From the NCBI RefSeq assembly GCF_002338065.1, contig NZ_DDHJ01000013.1:146374-210373 (forward strand): a stretch of 64,000 nt of DNA, in the 5' to 3' direction. Below the pieces are notes generated by a model that was not told where the DNA came from, did not search any database, and saw only the letters and a list, made by a program, of their open reading frames with translations. Origin of the DNA: Pseudomonas sp. UBA1879. Its GTDB lineage: Bacteria > Pseudomonadota > Gammaproteobacteria > Pseudomonadales > Pseudomonadaceae. The first letter of the stretch is position 1. Each line of letters begins with the position of its first letter. A program made the position numbers and the translations under genes. Below are positions 17,418 through 25,914 of this stretch, in pieces.

Positions 17418-17588
17418 TCAATCTCTAGGCCCAGCCAGTGGGCCTGCTGGCTCAAGGTCTTTGCCATGGGCAAGACCTACTCGTAAAAAACGCTTCTGAT
17501 TCTCCGAAAAAACATCGGCAAGCATCCGTGCCTCTGCTTTCAGCTCAACCATTGACTGCATTTTTGCTTTGCGCTTTTTGGCGGTCAT
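17418..17588 (-). CDS. small basic protein, unknown function
   Basis: A 56-residue protein starting at the ATG at 17588, preceded by a near-perfect AGGAGGTG ribosome-binding site. It begins MTAKKRKAKM and has a likely amphipathic helix (residues 10-35). No family is recognised. The strong ribosome-binding site and the shared terminator at its 3' end argue that it is expressed. The frame continues open upstream, but without a comparable start signal. Confidence 0.65.
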   Translation of the reverse strand: MTAKKRKAKMQSMVELKAEARMLADVFSENQKRFLRVGLAHGKDLEPAGPLAGPRD

Positions 17589-17942
17589 AGACACCTCCTG
17601 CGTGTGCTCAATGACGGCTATGTTAGGAGCCACCTACCGAAATGACAAAGCGGCGCGCCTCGAAGACACTGCGCATTTTTTCGTTGATGAGTGCACGGGC
17701 TCGGGACCGGAAAATTTGATCCCTTAGCGCCGTGGCCTTTCCATGTCGTCTCATTGCCAATGTTCATTGAAAACTCAAGGACGAATGGTGAAGGCATAAA
17801 GAAAAGCATGTGCGGTACATATTTATTGAGCAACCGCGTCCCTGGTATGACACCGTCCCCGTGGTGGCGAATTCATTCGCGAAGGGCTACCAGCGTCTAT
17901 CTTTGTCTGGTCCATTTTCCGCGAATGAATGCGCTCCCCCCG
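17589..17942. other. intergenic, no gene seen apart from a REP pair
   Basis: About 280 bases of lower-GC sequence with no gene I would defend, followed by the REP pair at 17868-17940. The short open frames here lack coding character and ribosome-binding sites. Confidence 0.5.
17868..17940. repeat. REP pair of the GCGAATTCATTCGC type
   Basis: The arms ggcgaattcattcgcgaa and ccgcgaatgaatgcgc form an inverted repeat immediately beyond the 3' end of the rhodanese/lyase gene. Confidence 0.75.
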
Positions 17943-20684
17943 TCATCGAATCGCTGCAAAACCTCGTTCCAGATCCTCGATTAACGCGCTGACGTCCTCC
18001 AGTCCGATGTGCAATCTCAGCAGCGGGTTGAGGGTCTTGTCGGTGGCGTTCTGTCGGTCGTGGACATTGGCGGGGATGATCAGGCTTTCGAAACCACCCC
18101 ACGACGCGCCGAGGCCGAACAGGTGCAGGGCTTCGATGAACGGCGCCAGCAAGGTGGGATCGTTGTCAGCCAGTTCGAAGGTCAGCAGGCCGTTGCTGCC
18201 GGTGAAGTCGCGTTTCCACAGGGCATGATTCGGGTGATCCGGCAGCGCCGGGTGGAAGACGCGTTTGACCTGCGGATGCCGCTGAAGCCAGCCGGCGACC
18301 TCCAGGGCCTGGCGCTCATGCGCGTCCAGCCGCGCGGCGAGGGTGCGGGCGCCGCGCAGCACAAGATAGGCATCGTCAGGGCTGACGACGCTGCCGAAGG
18401 TGTCGGACATGACAGCCAGCGGCTGCCAGACGGCTTGGGTAGTGCAAACGCTGCCCATCACCACGTCGCTGTGCCCGGACAGGTATTTGGTCAGAGCCAT
18501 GATGGAAATGTCCGCGCCCAAGGTCAGCGGTCGGTATTGGTAGCCCGAGCCATAAGTGTTATCCACCGCCAGCAAAATCCCCCGCGCCTTGCACAGCGTG
18601 GCGATGGCCGGCAGGTCGGCCAGTTCGTACAGCAGGGAACCGGGCACTTCGGCGTAGACCATTCTGGTGTTGGTTTGCAGTGTGTCTTCCAGCCCGCTGC
18701 CGTCGGCATTGAAGTAGCTGTAGTGAATGCCGAACGGTTTGAGGAACTCTTCAGCCACTTGCCGCACCGGCGAGTACACCGCGTCGGTGATCAGCACGTG
18801 ATCGCCGGGGCGCAGGTAAGCCAGAAAGGTCTGCGCGACGGCTGCCAGTCCGGTGCTGAACAGTCGCGTGCGATAGCCGCCTTCCAGTTCAGTGACCAGG
18901 TCTTCCAGCTCGAACGCCGTCGGATTGCCCCGCGCGCCGTAGCTCAGCACACGTTCGGTGTCACGGCGTTTACGGGCGTCGCGCATCTCGTGGAGGCTGT
19001 CGAACAGCACGGTGCTCATGCGCGACACGGACGGGTTGACCCAACGCACCCCGCTGCCCTTTTCCCCGCGGGCGGCGTGGATCAGGCGCGTGCGCACCCG
19101 GTTCTCGTTCGCGCTGGATGCCAAGGGCTTGAGGCTGGCAATTTCCTGCGTTGTCATCTGTCCCAGCAAGCCGATTTCCCACGCCAGGTATTGGCGTGCG
19201 GCGTCTTTGTTGCCCGAGTGGCGATCATGGGTGAAGAACAGGAAATCGATGCACTGCTCGTCGGGTGGATTGCTGGCATCTTCGCCAAGCGCAAAACCCG
19301 CTGCCTGCCAGGTTGTGAAATCCAGCCAGCGGGCATGCTGACGTTGCGATTGCGGCAGCTCAAGGGCGGCGATGGCGGCGAGGTTTGCATCGTCTGCGAC
19401 GAGGACGATCGGCTGGGTCCGCGCAGCAAGATCATCAGCCAGGCGCGTGCGAATCGACCACGCCGACCCGGCAATGTGCGCCTTGCGATAGGCCATGCTG
19501 CCCCGCAGATCAATCAGCGCAACGGTGTCGTCGCGCAGCGCATCCTGCAACGCTGCCGCGCTGATTTCGGGCAACGCTGGAGCGACCGATACCTCACTGA
19601 TCGGCAACGCCAGACCACTCTGCAAACCGCCCTCCAGCACATAGGCCTCATGACCCAACTGACGCAGCCAACTGGCGACGATGGGCGCACGCACGCCGTC
19701 GTTGTCGAGCAGCACCAGACGTGCCCCGCGCACCCCGACGTAAAGATCAGTGGACTGAATCAACTGTCCGCCAGGTGTGTGTTGCGCACCCGGCAAACTG
19801 CCGAGGGCAAATTCTTCCGGCGTACGCACGTCGCCCAGAAACAGGCTGCGCGATGGGTCCTGCGACCACGCGATAACCTGCTCGGCCTTCACCGTCCGCA
19901 CACCGGCGCGTTTAGCCAGCTGCTGCGCGGCGTCACGCTGCGGGGCCAACGACGCGGTGGGCGATACGTCCGGATAGCGTCGAGCGCTGCCGTGTTCAAG
20001 TGGCAGATCGGCGAGGTACCAGCCCTGCGTGCCGTTTTCCAGCGCGTAGACCGGGTTTTTCACGCCGAGGTCGATCAGGGTTTGCGCGCCGATGATACTG
20101 CGGGTGCGGCCGGCGCAATTGACGATGATGGGGGTGGTCTCATCCGCCACCAGGTCTTTCAGGCGATAGCCCAGTTCGCCGTTGGGGCAGCAGATGGAGC
20201 CGGGAATGGTCATCTTGCGGTATTCGTCGAACGGGCGACCATCCAGCAGCACCAGCGGTTCGCCCCGGGCCTGCCAGTCGGCCAGTTCGGTGGCGCTGAT
20301 GTGCGGCGTGTGGCTCGCTTCTTCGACCCGTTCACCAAAGGCCTTGGACGGCACATGCACCCCGGCGAACAGCTGCAACCCGGCAGCCAGCCAGCCCTCG
20401 GCGCCGCCTTCGAGTACGTGCACACGGCTGTAACCCAGTTGCTCCAGACGCTGCGCGGCCTTGAGCGAGACGTCATTGCCGGTCTGGTCGTAGACCACCA
20501 GACGCACGTTGGGGTTGGGCGCCAGGCGACGGGCTTCGAGTTCAAGACGGCTGTAGGGCAGGTTCACCCCGTGAAACAGATGCGCTTCGCCGTACTGGCC
20601 GTGTTCCCGTACGTCGAACAGGGCGATTTCCTGCCCGTCGAACAGCCAGGTTTGCAGGTGGTGCGGGGTGACTTTTTGGCTCAT
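17943..20684 (-). CDS. fusion of four rhodanese-like domains with a cystathionine-lyase-type PLP enzyme
   Basis: One open frame of 913 residues. Residues 1-485 hold four rhodanese-like domains. Only the second has a sulfur-accepting cysteine (Cys190 in NCAGRTRSIIG); domains 1, 3 and 4 have Asp/Gly/Asn at that place. Residues about 515-913 are a Cys/Met-metabolism PLP enzyme of cystathionine beta-lyase type, with the Schiff-base lysine Lys733 in ALTKYLSGHSD and the cofactor segment STGLAAVAQTF. In relatives I recall, the rhodanese protein ends shortly after YLxWExGL; here that motif (residue 499) runs straight into the lyase. An internal ATG (residue 510, at 19157) has no good ribosome-binding site, so a real fusion is favoured. 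Likely role: C-S bond cleavage coupled to sulfane-sulfur transfer (inference). The start at 20684 has a weak ribosome-binding site. Confidence 0.88.
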   Translation of the reverse strand: MSQKVTPHHLQTWLFDGQEIALFDVREHGQYGEAHLFHGVNLPYSRLELEARRLAPNPNVRLVVYDQTGNDVSLKAAQRLEQLGYSRVHVLEGGAEGWLAAGLQLFAGVHVPSKAFGERVEEASHTPHISATELADWQARGEPLVLLDGRPFDEYRKMTIPGSICCPNGELGYRLKDLVADETTPIIVNCAGRTRSIIGAQTLIDLGVKNPVYALENGTQGWYLADLPLEHGSARRYPDVSPTASLAPQRDAAQQLAKRAGVRTVKAEQVIAWSQDPSRSLFLGDVRTPEEFALGSLPGAQHTPGGQLIQSTDLYVGVRGARLVLLDNDGVRAPIVASWLRQLGHEAYVLEGGLQSGLALPISEVSVAPALPEISAAALQDALRDDTVALIDLRGSMAYRKAHIAGSAWSIRTRLADDLAARTQPIVLVADDANLAAIAALELPQSQRQHARWLDFTTWQAAGFALGEDASNPPDEQCIDFLFFTHDRHSGNKDAARQYLAWEIGLLGQMTTQEIASLKPLASSANENRVRTRLIHAARGEKGSGVRWVNPSVSRMSTVLFDSLHEMRDARKRRDTERVLSYGARGNPTAFELEDLVTELEGGYRTRLFSTGLAAVAQTFLAYLRPGDHVLITDAVYSPVRQVAEEFLKPFGIHYSYFNADGSGLEDTLQTNTRMVYAEVPGSLLYELADLPAIATLCKARGILLAVDNTYGSGYQYRPLTLGADISIMALTKYLSGHSDVVMGSVCTTQAVWQPLAVMSDTFGSVVSPDDAYLVLRGARTLAARLDAHERQALEVAGWLQRHPQVKRVFHPALPDHPNHALWKRDFTGSNGLLTFELADNDPTLLAPFIEALHLFGLGASWGGFESLIIPANVHDRQNATDKTLNPLLRLHIGLEDVSALIEDLERGFAAIR

Positions 20685-20734
20685 GGGGGTTCTCGAGATT
20701 CTGTTGTGTGGCTTGGTCTGGTGACTAACGCGAC

Positions 20735-20873
20735 CTTGTAGGAGCGCGGCTTGCCCCGCGACCGGCTGCGAAGCAGTCGCAAATCCATACACCCGGCCGT
20801 GTCAGATGAGCCGAATTCGACGGATTTACGACGACTTCGTCGCCGGTCGCGGGGCAAGCCGCGCTCCTACAGG
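20735..20873. repeat. long REP pair of the GCGCGGCTTGCCCCGCGA type
   Basis: The arms tgtaggagcgcggcttgccc and gggcaagccgcgctcctaca with inner palindromes span about 139 bases between the GST gene and the fusion gene start, inside what would be the operon. Confidence 0.9.
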
Positions 20874-20885
20874 AACAGGGTGGGG

Positions 20886-21542
20886 TTACTGCAACACCAA
20901 CGACCTCTCACCGGCCGCCACTTCCCGGCCCTTCTCGTACGCGCGCTGCACCGCCGGTCGGGCCTTGATGCGGTCGCGCCAGGCGTGGATGTTCGGGTAA
21001 TCCGCCAGGTCCTGGCCCTGACGCAATGGCTGAATCCACGGGAAGATCGCCATGTCGGCAATCGAGTAATCACCCGCTACGTACGGCACTTCGCCCAGAC
21101 GTTTTTCCAGCACGCCGTACAGCCGAGCGGCCTCGGCGCCGAGCAGGTCGAGGGCGAAGGGAATCGGCTCTGGTGCCTTTTCCCGGAACACCTGCCACTG
21201 GCTCAGGTAAGGCGTGATATGCCCCACCTGCCAGAACAGCCATTCCTGCACGCGCTGGCGTTCGGCAGTGCCTTGCGCTGGCAGAAAACGCCCGGCCTTG
21301 TTCGCCAGATAATTGAGAATAGCCCCGGATTCGAAGAGGCTCAGCGGCTCGCCCGCGGGCGCCGGTGCAGGGTCGACAATCGCCGGAATCCGGCCGTTAG
21401 CGCTGATCGCCTGGAACCATTCCTGCTTCTGTTCGCCGGTGCGAATGTTGATTGGCAACAGGCGGTACTCCTGCTCAAGCTCTTCAAGCAGGATGCCGAC
21501 TTTCAGGCCGTTGCCGGTAGGCCAGTAGTAGAGATCGATCAT
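20886..21542 (-). CDS. glutathione S-transferase, Nu/YfcG-like
   Basis: A 218-residue cytosolic GST: thioredoxin-like N-domain (1-82, starting MIDLYYWPTGNGLKVGILLEE) and an all-helical C-domain. The N-terminal motif with Thr9/Asn11 and the ANGRIPAIVD and LFESGAIL glutathione-site segments resemble the YfcG/YghU group, which act as disulfide or organic-peroxide reductases with glutathione. The start overlaps the end of the thiol dioxygenase gene by four bases, so they are coupled. Context suggests processing of a glutathione- or cysteine-linked sulfur compound. Confidence 0.92.
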   Translation of the reverse strand: MIDLYYWPTGNGLKVGILLEELEQEYRLLPINIRTGEQKQEWFQAISANGRIPAIVDPAPAPAGEPLSLFESGAILNYLANKAGRFLPAQGTAERQRVQEWLFWQVGHITPYLSQWQVFREKAPEPIPFALDLLGAEAARLYGVLEKRLGEVPYVAGDYSIADMAIFPWIQPLRQGQDLADYPNIHAWRDRIKARPAVQRAYEKGREVAAGERSLVLQ

Positions 21543-22135
21543 GCGTAGGCCTTGATCGACGGGGCCATTTGCGAGGCGTTGTAGTTGAGGACCTTGCCCT
21601 CGGTATTGACGCCGTAACGCCCGTTCAGCGACTCCAGCGGACGGCCGTACAGGTGGAAATGCAGGGTCGGGGTTTCACCATCGACCTTGATGCCGTGCAG
21701 GTCTTCGCCGAGAAAGCTGATCGACGTGCCCGGTTGAACCACGACTTCCTTTTCCAGCTCCAGCTTGGCGAACGCAGGGTCGCTGCCATCGTCGGTACGG
21801 GCCCAGACGTAATTGATCTCCTGACCCTGCACCGCCACGATCACCGCCCAGGTTTCGTGGTTGTGCGGCAGCGTGCTTTTGCCGGGCAGCAGCGAGTTCA
21901 TGTACAGCGTTGGCGTTTCGCCGTCGTCGTTCAGGCGATAACGAAACGCAGTGTCGCCCTCCCCCGGAACCGGCGCCGGGAAGGTGTCGAAGTTGAACAG
22001 ATCACGACGCTCGGCCAGGCCCTCCAGCAGGCTGACGATTTCTTGCAGTGCTGCGCGGTCTACCCCGCGTTGGTGAATGACGCGGATTTTCTGAAGGAAA
22101 TCTTCGATCACGGGGCTGCGGGTTTCGATGCTCAT
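21539..22135 (-). CDS. cysteine dioxygenase-family thiol dioxygenase
   Basis: A 198-residue cupin with the thiol dioxygenase iron site: His91 and His93 (LPHNHETWAV) and His147 (EDLHGIK). His161 and Tyr163 in HFHLYGRPL correspond to the conserved second-sphere pair. The family oxidises cysteine, 3-mercaptopropionate or similar thiols to sulfinates. It differs clearly from the 3-mercaptopropionate dioxygenase of P. aeruginosa (as I recall that sequence), so the substrate is open. It lies between an ABC importer and a GST in the same direction. Confidence 0.88.
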   Translation of the reverse strand: MSIETRSPVIEDFLQKIRVIHQRGVDRAALQEIVSLLEGLAERRDLFNFDTFPAPVPGEGDTAFRYRLNDDGETPTLYMNSLLPGKSTLPHNHETWAVIVAVQGQEINYVWARTDDGSDPAFAKLELEKEVVVQPGTSISFLGEDLHGIKVDGETPTLHFHLYGRPLESLNGRYGVNTEGKVLNYNASQMAPSIKAYA

Positions 22136-22198
22136 CAGGTGCTCCTTTTATTCATATTCAGGGCTTGGAATACATAGTGCTCATCTGACGCTATTCCC

Positions 22199-22290
22199 CT
22201 GTGGGAGCCGGCTTGCTAGCGAAAGCGTTGTATCAGCTAACACTGCATTGGCTGACACACCGCCTTCGCCAGCAAGCCGGCTCCTACAAG
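22199..22290. repeat. REPIN-type pair of REP palindromes
   Basis: The arms ctgtgggagccggcttgct and agcaagccggctcctacaag lie in the gap between the ABC ATPase gene and the thiol dioxygenase gene, where they may attenuate read-through or stabilise upstream mRNA. Confidence 0.88.
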
Positions 22291-22330
22291 AGCGTTGCTG
22301 CGTCTGGCAATGTGGCGATCACGCACTCGC

Positions 22331-23170
22331 TCAAACCGACAGGCTATACCGGCTGATATTGCTCAACAGAAACGGGTCGCCGACGGCTACCGGGCGCCGT
22401 CCGGCATCGCCCAGGGCGTGGCGTAAAAAACTCTGGGTGCGCTCGCTTTCCGGGCGCTGGAAAATCTGCTCGGCGCTGCCGTGTTCGACGATCAGACCGT
22501 TCTCGGTGAAATACACCACGTCGCTGATGTCCTCGGCGAAGCGCATCTCATGGGTCACCAGCACGCAGGTCATGCCCTCTTCGGTCAGTTCGCGAATCAC
22601 CGTCAACACTTCGCCCACGGTTTCCGGATCCAGCGCGGACGTCACTTCATCGAACAGAATCAGTTCGGGTCGCATCGCCAGTGCGCGGGCGATGGCCACG
22701 CGCTGCTGCTGACCGCCGGACAACTGCCCCGGATACGCATCGGCCTTGTGCTCCATACGTACTTTGGCGAGCAAGGCGCGGGCTTCTTTTTCGGCGTCCA
22801 CCGCATTGCGCCCCAGCACCTTGCGCGGCGCGATGACCAGGTTTTCCAGCACCGACAAGTGCGGGAACAGGTTGTACTGCTGAAACACAAACCCCACGCG
22901 TTTGCGCAACTCGATGCGCTGCCCCTCGTTGGCCAGCGTGTGCACCTCGGTGTCGCCCACGCGAATCGTGCCGCGCTGGGGTTGCAACAGGCCGGTGATG
23001 CAACGCAGGATCGTCGATTTGCCCGAACCCGACGGACCGATGATCGACACCGCCTGGCCGCGCTGCACGTCGAGGTCGATGCCCTTGAGCACGCGGTTGC
23101 TGCCGAAGGACAGATGAATGTCGCGCAGGCTGATCAGAGGTCGCTCGGCGCGCGTTTCAGGAGAAGGCAT
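22331..23170 (-). CDS. polar amino acid ABC transporter, ATPase
   Basis: A 279-residue ATPase of the HisP/GlnQ group. Walker A is GPSGSGKST, the signature is LSGGQQQR, and Walker B is LILFDEVTSALDPE. It energises the two permeases encoded immediately upstream, whose genes it overlaps (14 bases with the adjacent permease). The C-terminal tail beyond residue 250 is longer than in typical members and ends in a non-conserved segment. It should act at the cytoplasmic face of the inner membrane. Confidence 0.94.
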   Translation of the reverse strand: MPSPETRAERPLISLRDIHLSFGSNRVLKGIDLDVQRGQAVSIIGPSGSGKSTILRCITGLLQPQRGTIRVGDTEVHTLANEGQRIELRKRVGFVFQQYNLFPHLSVLENLVIAPRKVLGRNAVDAEKEARALLAKVRMEHKADAYPGQLSGGQQQRVAIARALAMRPELILFDEVTSALDPETVGEVLTVIRELTEEGMTCVLVTHEMRFAEDISDVVYFTENGLIVEHGSAEQIFQRPESERTQSFLRHALGDAGRRPVAVGDPFLLSNISRYSLSV

Positions 23171-23945
23171 AACGTCGCTCCAGGTATTGAGTGAGGCGGG
23201 AAATCGGGTAGCAATAGGCGAAGAACAGCGCGAGCACGCTGAAGTAAATCAGCACCGTGAAGCCCGTCCGGTTGATCGTATTGCTGGCGATCTGCGCGGT
23301 GTCGATCAGGTCATGCACCCCCACCAGCGACGCCAGCGCGGTGCCCATGGTGATCACCGCGTAGAGGTTCATCCACGGCGGCAGCATGCGCTTGAAGCAC
23401 TGCGGCAGGATGATCGAGCGGAAGATCTGCCCTCGGGTGAACGCCAGCGAACGCGAGGCTTCCCACTGGGTGCTGGGAATCGAACCGATGGCCCCGCGAA
23501 AAATCTCCGCGACGTTGGCGCTGGCAGGCAACGCCAGGCCGATGGTGACTTTCACCCAGTCGGGGAAGGCGATCCATGACGTGCCAATGTGCAGTTCGAA
23601 CGGAAAGACGTAGGTGGTGAAATAGATCAGCACCAGCCACGGCGCGTTGCGAAACACCTGCACCCAGATTCGCGCAGGCAGTCGCGTGATCCACAGCGGC
23701 GACACGCCCAGCGCGCCGATCAACAGGCCCAGTACCGAACCAATGGCAATGGCCAACAGGCTGATCAGAATGTTCTGGCCGAAGCCCACTGCCAGTGCCG
23801 GGGACCACTCGTAGAGCGCCGCGAACACCGGGCTTTTTGGCGCGCCAAAGATCAGCAATGCCAACAGCCCAGCGACCAGCATCAGCTTGCCCGGATGACG
23901 ACGGGACCAGGACAACGGCAGGCTTGCGGACGATTCAATGGCCAT
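23157..23945 (-). CDS. polar amino acid ABC transporter, permease
   Basis: A 262-residue inner-membrane protein of the HisM/GltJ group with about five helices. The EAA-type loop that contacts the ATPase appears as EASRSLAFTRGQIFRSIILP. It overlaps both the ATPase gene and the second permease gene, so the three are co-translated. Paired with the permease at 23935-24687, it should form a heterodimeric channel for a polar or sulfur-containing amino acid. Confidence 0.93.
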   Translation of the reverse strand: MAIESSASLPLSWSRRHPGKLMLVAGLLALLIFGAPKSPVFAALYEWSPALAVGFGQNILISLLAIAIGSVLGLLIGALGVSPLWITRLPARIWVQVFRNAPWLVLIYFTTYVFPFELHIGTSWIAFPDWVKVTIGLALPASANVAEIFRGAIGSIPSTQWEASRSLAFTRGQIFRSIILPQCFKRMLPPWMNLYAVITMGTALASLVGVHDLIDTAQIASNTINRTGFTVLIYFSVLALFFAYCYPISRLTQYLERRYAFS

Positions 23946-24687
23946 AACCGGGCATCCTCAATCTGGCTTCGAGGGCACGGCCCACACAGTTGACGATGAA
24001 GCTGAGCAAGCCAAAAAACGTCAGCAGCAGGATCATCAGTTCCAGCACGTTGTCGCTCTGCGTCCAGATCATGATCGAAGCGTAGGTGATGTCGCCCACG
24101 GCAATGGCCGAGGCCACGGCGGTCATCTTCACCAGGTCGATCAGGTTGTTGATCAGCGAGGGCAAGGCAAAGCGCAGGGCCAGCGGCAGCTGTACATTCC
24201 AAAGCAGTTGGCGGCTGCTGAACGCCAGGGAACTCGCCGCTTCCAGCGTCACGGCAGGCACCGCTTCGATCCCGGCGCGCAGGGCCTCGGCATGAAACGC
24301 GCCCTTGTGCAGCGAGATCACGATCACCACCCAGGCGAACGGCGTCAGCGGGTTGGCCGCGCCCACGGCCTGGGTCAGCAACATGTTCAACACCAGAAAC
24401 GCGCAGTACAGCTGCACCAGCGTCGGCGTGTTGCGGGTGACTGCGATGAACACCCGCGCAGGCTTGGCGAGAGACGGCTTGCCGCTGGTCAGCATGGCCG
24501 CCAGCCCGACGCCGGCGAGCAGGCTGCCGACGATGGTGAACAGGCACAGCAGCACGGTCGTCAGCGCGCCGTTGACCATCGAGCCGCGCTGATACGCGTC
24601 CAGCAGAAAGCTGTAGTTCAGGCCAAACTTGGCCGTCCACTGCACAAAGCCAGTCAGCCATTCATCAGGGGCCAGCCAATAGCTCAT
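23935..24687 (-). CDS. polar amino acid ABC transporter, permease
   Basis: A 250-residue membrane protein homologous to its neighbour, with the EAA-type loop EAASSLAFSSRQLLWNVQLP. The start ATG at 24687 lies three bases after the stop of the binding-protein gene. It overlaps the next permease gene by 11 bases. It is the second half of the transmembrane pore of this importer. Confidence 0.93.
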   Translation of the reverse strand: MSYWLAPDEWLTGFVQWTAKFGLNYSFLLDAYQRGSMVNGALTTVLLCLFTIVGSLLAGVGLAAMLTSGKPSLAKPARVFIAVTRNTPTLVQLYCAFLVLNMLLTQAVGAANPLTPFAWVVIVISLHKGAFHAEALRAGIEAVPAVTLEAASSLAFSSRQLLWNVQLPLALRFALPSLINNLIDLVKMTAVASAIAVGDITYASIMIWTQSDNVLELMILLLTFFGLLSFIVNCVGRALEARLRMPGYGH

Positions 24688-24690
24688 GCG

Positions 24691-25533
24691 TCAGGCGCCT
24701 GTGGCCTGGAACTTGTCATGTAGCTCGACCAGCGCAGGAGATGCCGGGGTGATGTGGTGGCGTTTCTCGCCCTCGATCAGCCAGCCGGTGCGGTGCCAGT
24801 CTTTGACGATGGCGTCGAGTTTTGCCTGGGTGTCGGCCTCCCCTGGGCGGGTCCAGATCACCGACGGCGCAGGGTTGAGTTCAGAGGTGATGGCGCGGTA
24901 GTCCTTCCACTCGGCGCTGTCGGCGATCAGCGGATTGATCAGCGTGGCGTCGTGCACGGCGGCGACGCAGTTGTTGCCGCGAAGGGCCAGCAGGGATTCG
25001 GAGGAGCTTTTGAACGCCTTGAGTTCAGCGCCGTACTCGGTCAGCGGCTTGACGTAGCTGCTGCCCTGAGACGTGCAAACCGGCTGACCCTTGAGATCTT
25101 CCCAACGGGTGATCTTGCTGTCCTTGAGCACCGCAGCCGTGCCGCCGACGCGATAGAACGGCGTTGGCACAAAGCCCAGCTGCTGGCCGCGCTCGGCGGT
25201 CCACTCCATGTTGGCGATCAGCAAATCAACCTTGCCCTGTTGCAGGAACTGCACGCGGTTGGCAGGAAGGACCGGCACCAGCTCGACTTCAGCGCCGAGA
25301 CGACGGCCAAGGTCTTCAGCCATGTCGACGTTCAGGCCCTTGGGCTTCTGATTGCTCGGGTCGATGGAACCGAACGGCCCACCCGACAGCAACACGCCGA
25401 CCACCACCCGATGACGCTGCTCGATCTTGTCCAGCGTGGCGTCGGCCTGAGCGGCAAAACTGGCGCCAAGGGCGGTGACGGCACCGACGAACAACGGCAG
25501 CAAACGGGTAATGGGCGAGCGCGTGTACGGCAT
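24691..25533 (-). CDS. amino acid ABC transporter, periplasmic binding protein
   Basis: A 280-residue solute-binding protein of the family 3 (His/Glu/cystine) type. Residues 1-31 form a signal peptide ending AAQADA. The mature part contains LDKIEQRHRVVVGVL, PKGLNVDMAEDLGRRL and GKVDLLIANMEWTAERG, the typical ligand-site segments. The ATG at 25533 follows AAGGGGA. The ligand is not readable, but the downstream thiol-processing genes point to a sulfur amino acid or S-conjugate. The gene is divergent from the LysR regulator at 25915. Confidence 0.92.
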   Translation of the reverse strand: MPYTRSPITRLLPLFVGAVTALGASFAAQADATLDKIEQRHRVVVGVLLSGGPFGSIDPSNQKPKGLNVDMAEDLGRRLGAEVELVPVLPANRVQFLQQGKVDLLIANMEWTAERGQQLGFVPTPFYRVGGTAAVLKDSKITRWEDLKGQPVCTSQGSSYVKPLTEYGAELKAFKSSSESLLALRGNNCVAAVHDATLINPLIADSAEWKDYRAITSELNPAPSVIWTRPGEADTQAKLDAIVKDWHRTGWLIEGEKRHHITPASPALVELHDKFQATGA

Positions 25534-25914
25534 GGAAGTCCCCTTGAGATGGTCATCGGCTGGGCGCATTTTTTAAGCGCCTCGTCATGACTCGCATCCT
25601 AGGGAGCGTATCGGAGCAACGGAAATGAAAATATCAAATATGGTTATAACTTTCTGATTTCGGCGATTTGCATGATCAGTTATAAGCCCCGTATTTCGGG
25701 GCGCCGTTGATATTTACGAAGAGAATGCTGCTCCAAAGCATAAAAATCCGTAATGTATTCTGCATTCCGATTGATGGAATTCAGCTCTTGTAGGAGTGAG
25801 CTTGCTCGCGATAGCGGTGTGTCAATGCCTATGATTTGCTTGACGCTACGCTATCGCGAGCAAGCTCACTCCTACAGAGGGCCGCGCTTCGACCTGACTG
25901 ATAAGTGAGTCCAA
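25534..25914. promoter_or_regulatory. control region between LysR gene and ABC importer operon
   Basis: A 381-base divergent gap. The half nearest the importer is AT-rich and holds two related sites, GGTTATAAC (25642-25650) and AGTTATAAG (25679-25687), about 37 bases apart, plausible for a LysR-type activator. The half nearest the LysR gene is filled by a REPIN (25788-25877). No small gene is seen. Confidence 0.45.
25788..25877. repeat. REPIN-type pair of REP palindromes
   Basis: The arms ttgtaggagtgagcttgctc and gagcaagctcactcctacag extend into tcgcgata/tatcgcga, making an especially long stem. It ends about 37 bases upstream of the LysR gene start. Confidence 0.9.

Noticed and set aside
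19155..19157. Separate start codon for the lyase half of the fusion
   Set aside because: The ATG lacks a ribosome-binding sequence and no stop codon precedes it in frame, so a fusion is more likely.
18009..20741. A 910-codon plus-strand frame opposite the rhodanese/lyase gene
   Set aside because: It is a GC-rich shadow frame; the opposite strand encodes recognised domains with catalytic residues.
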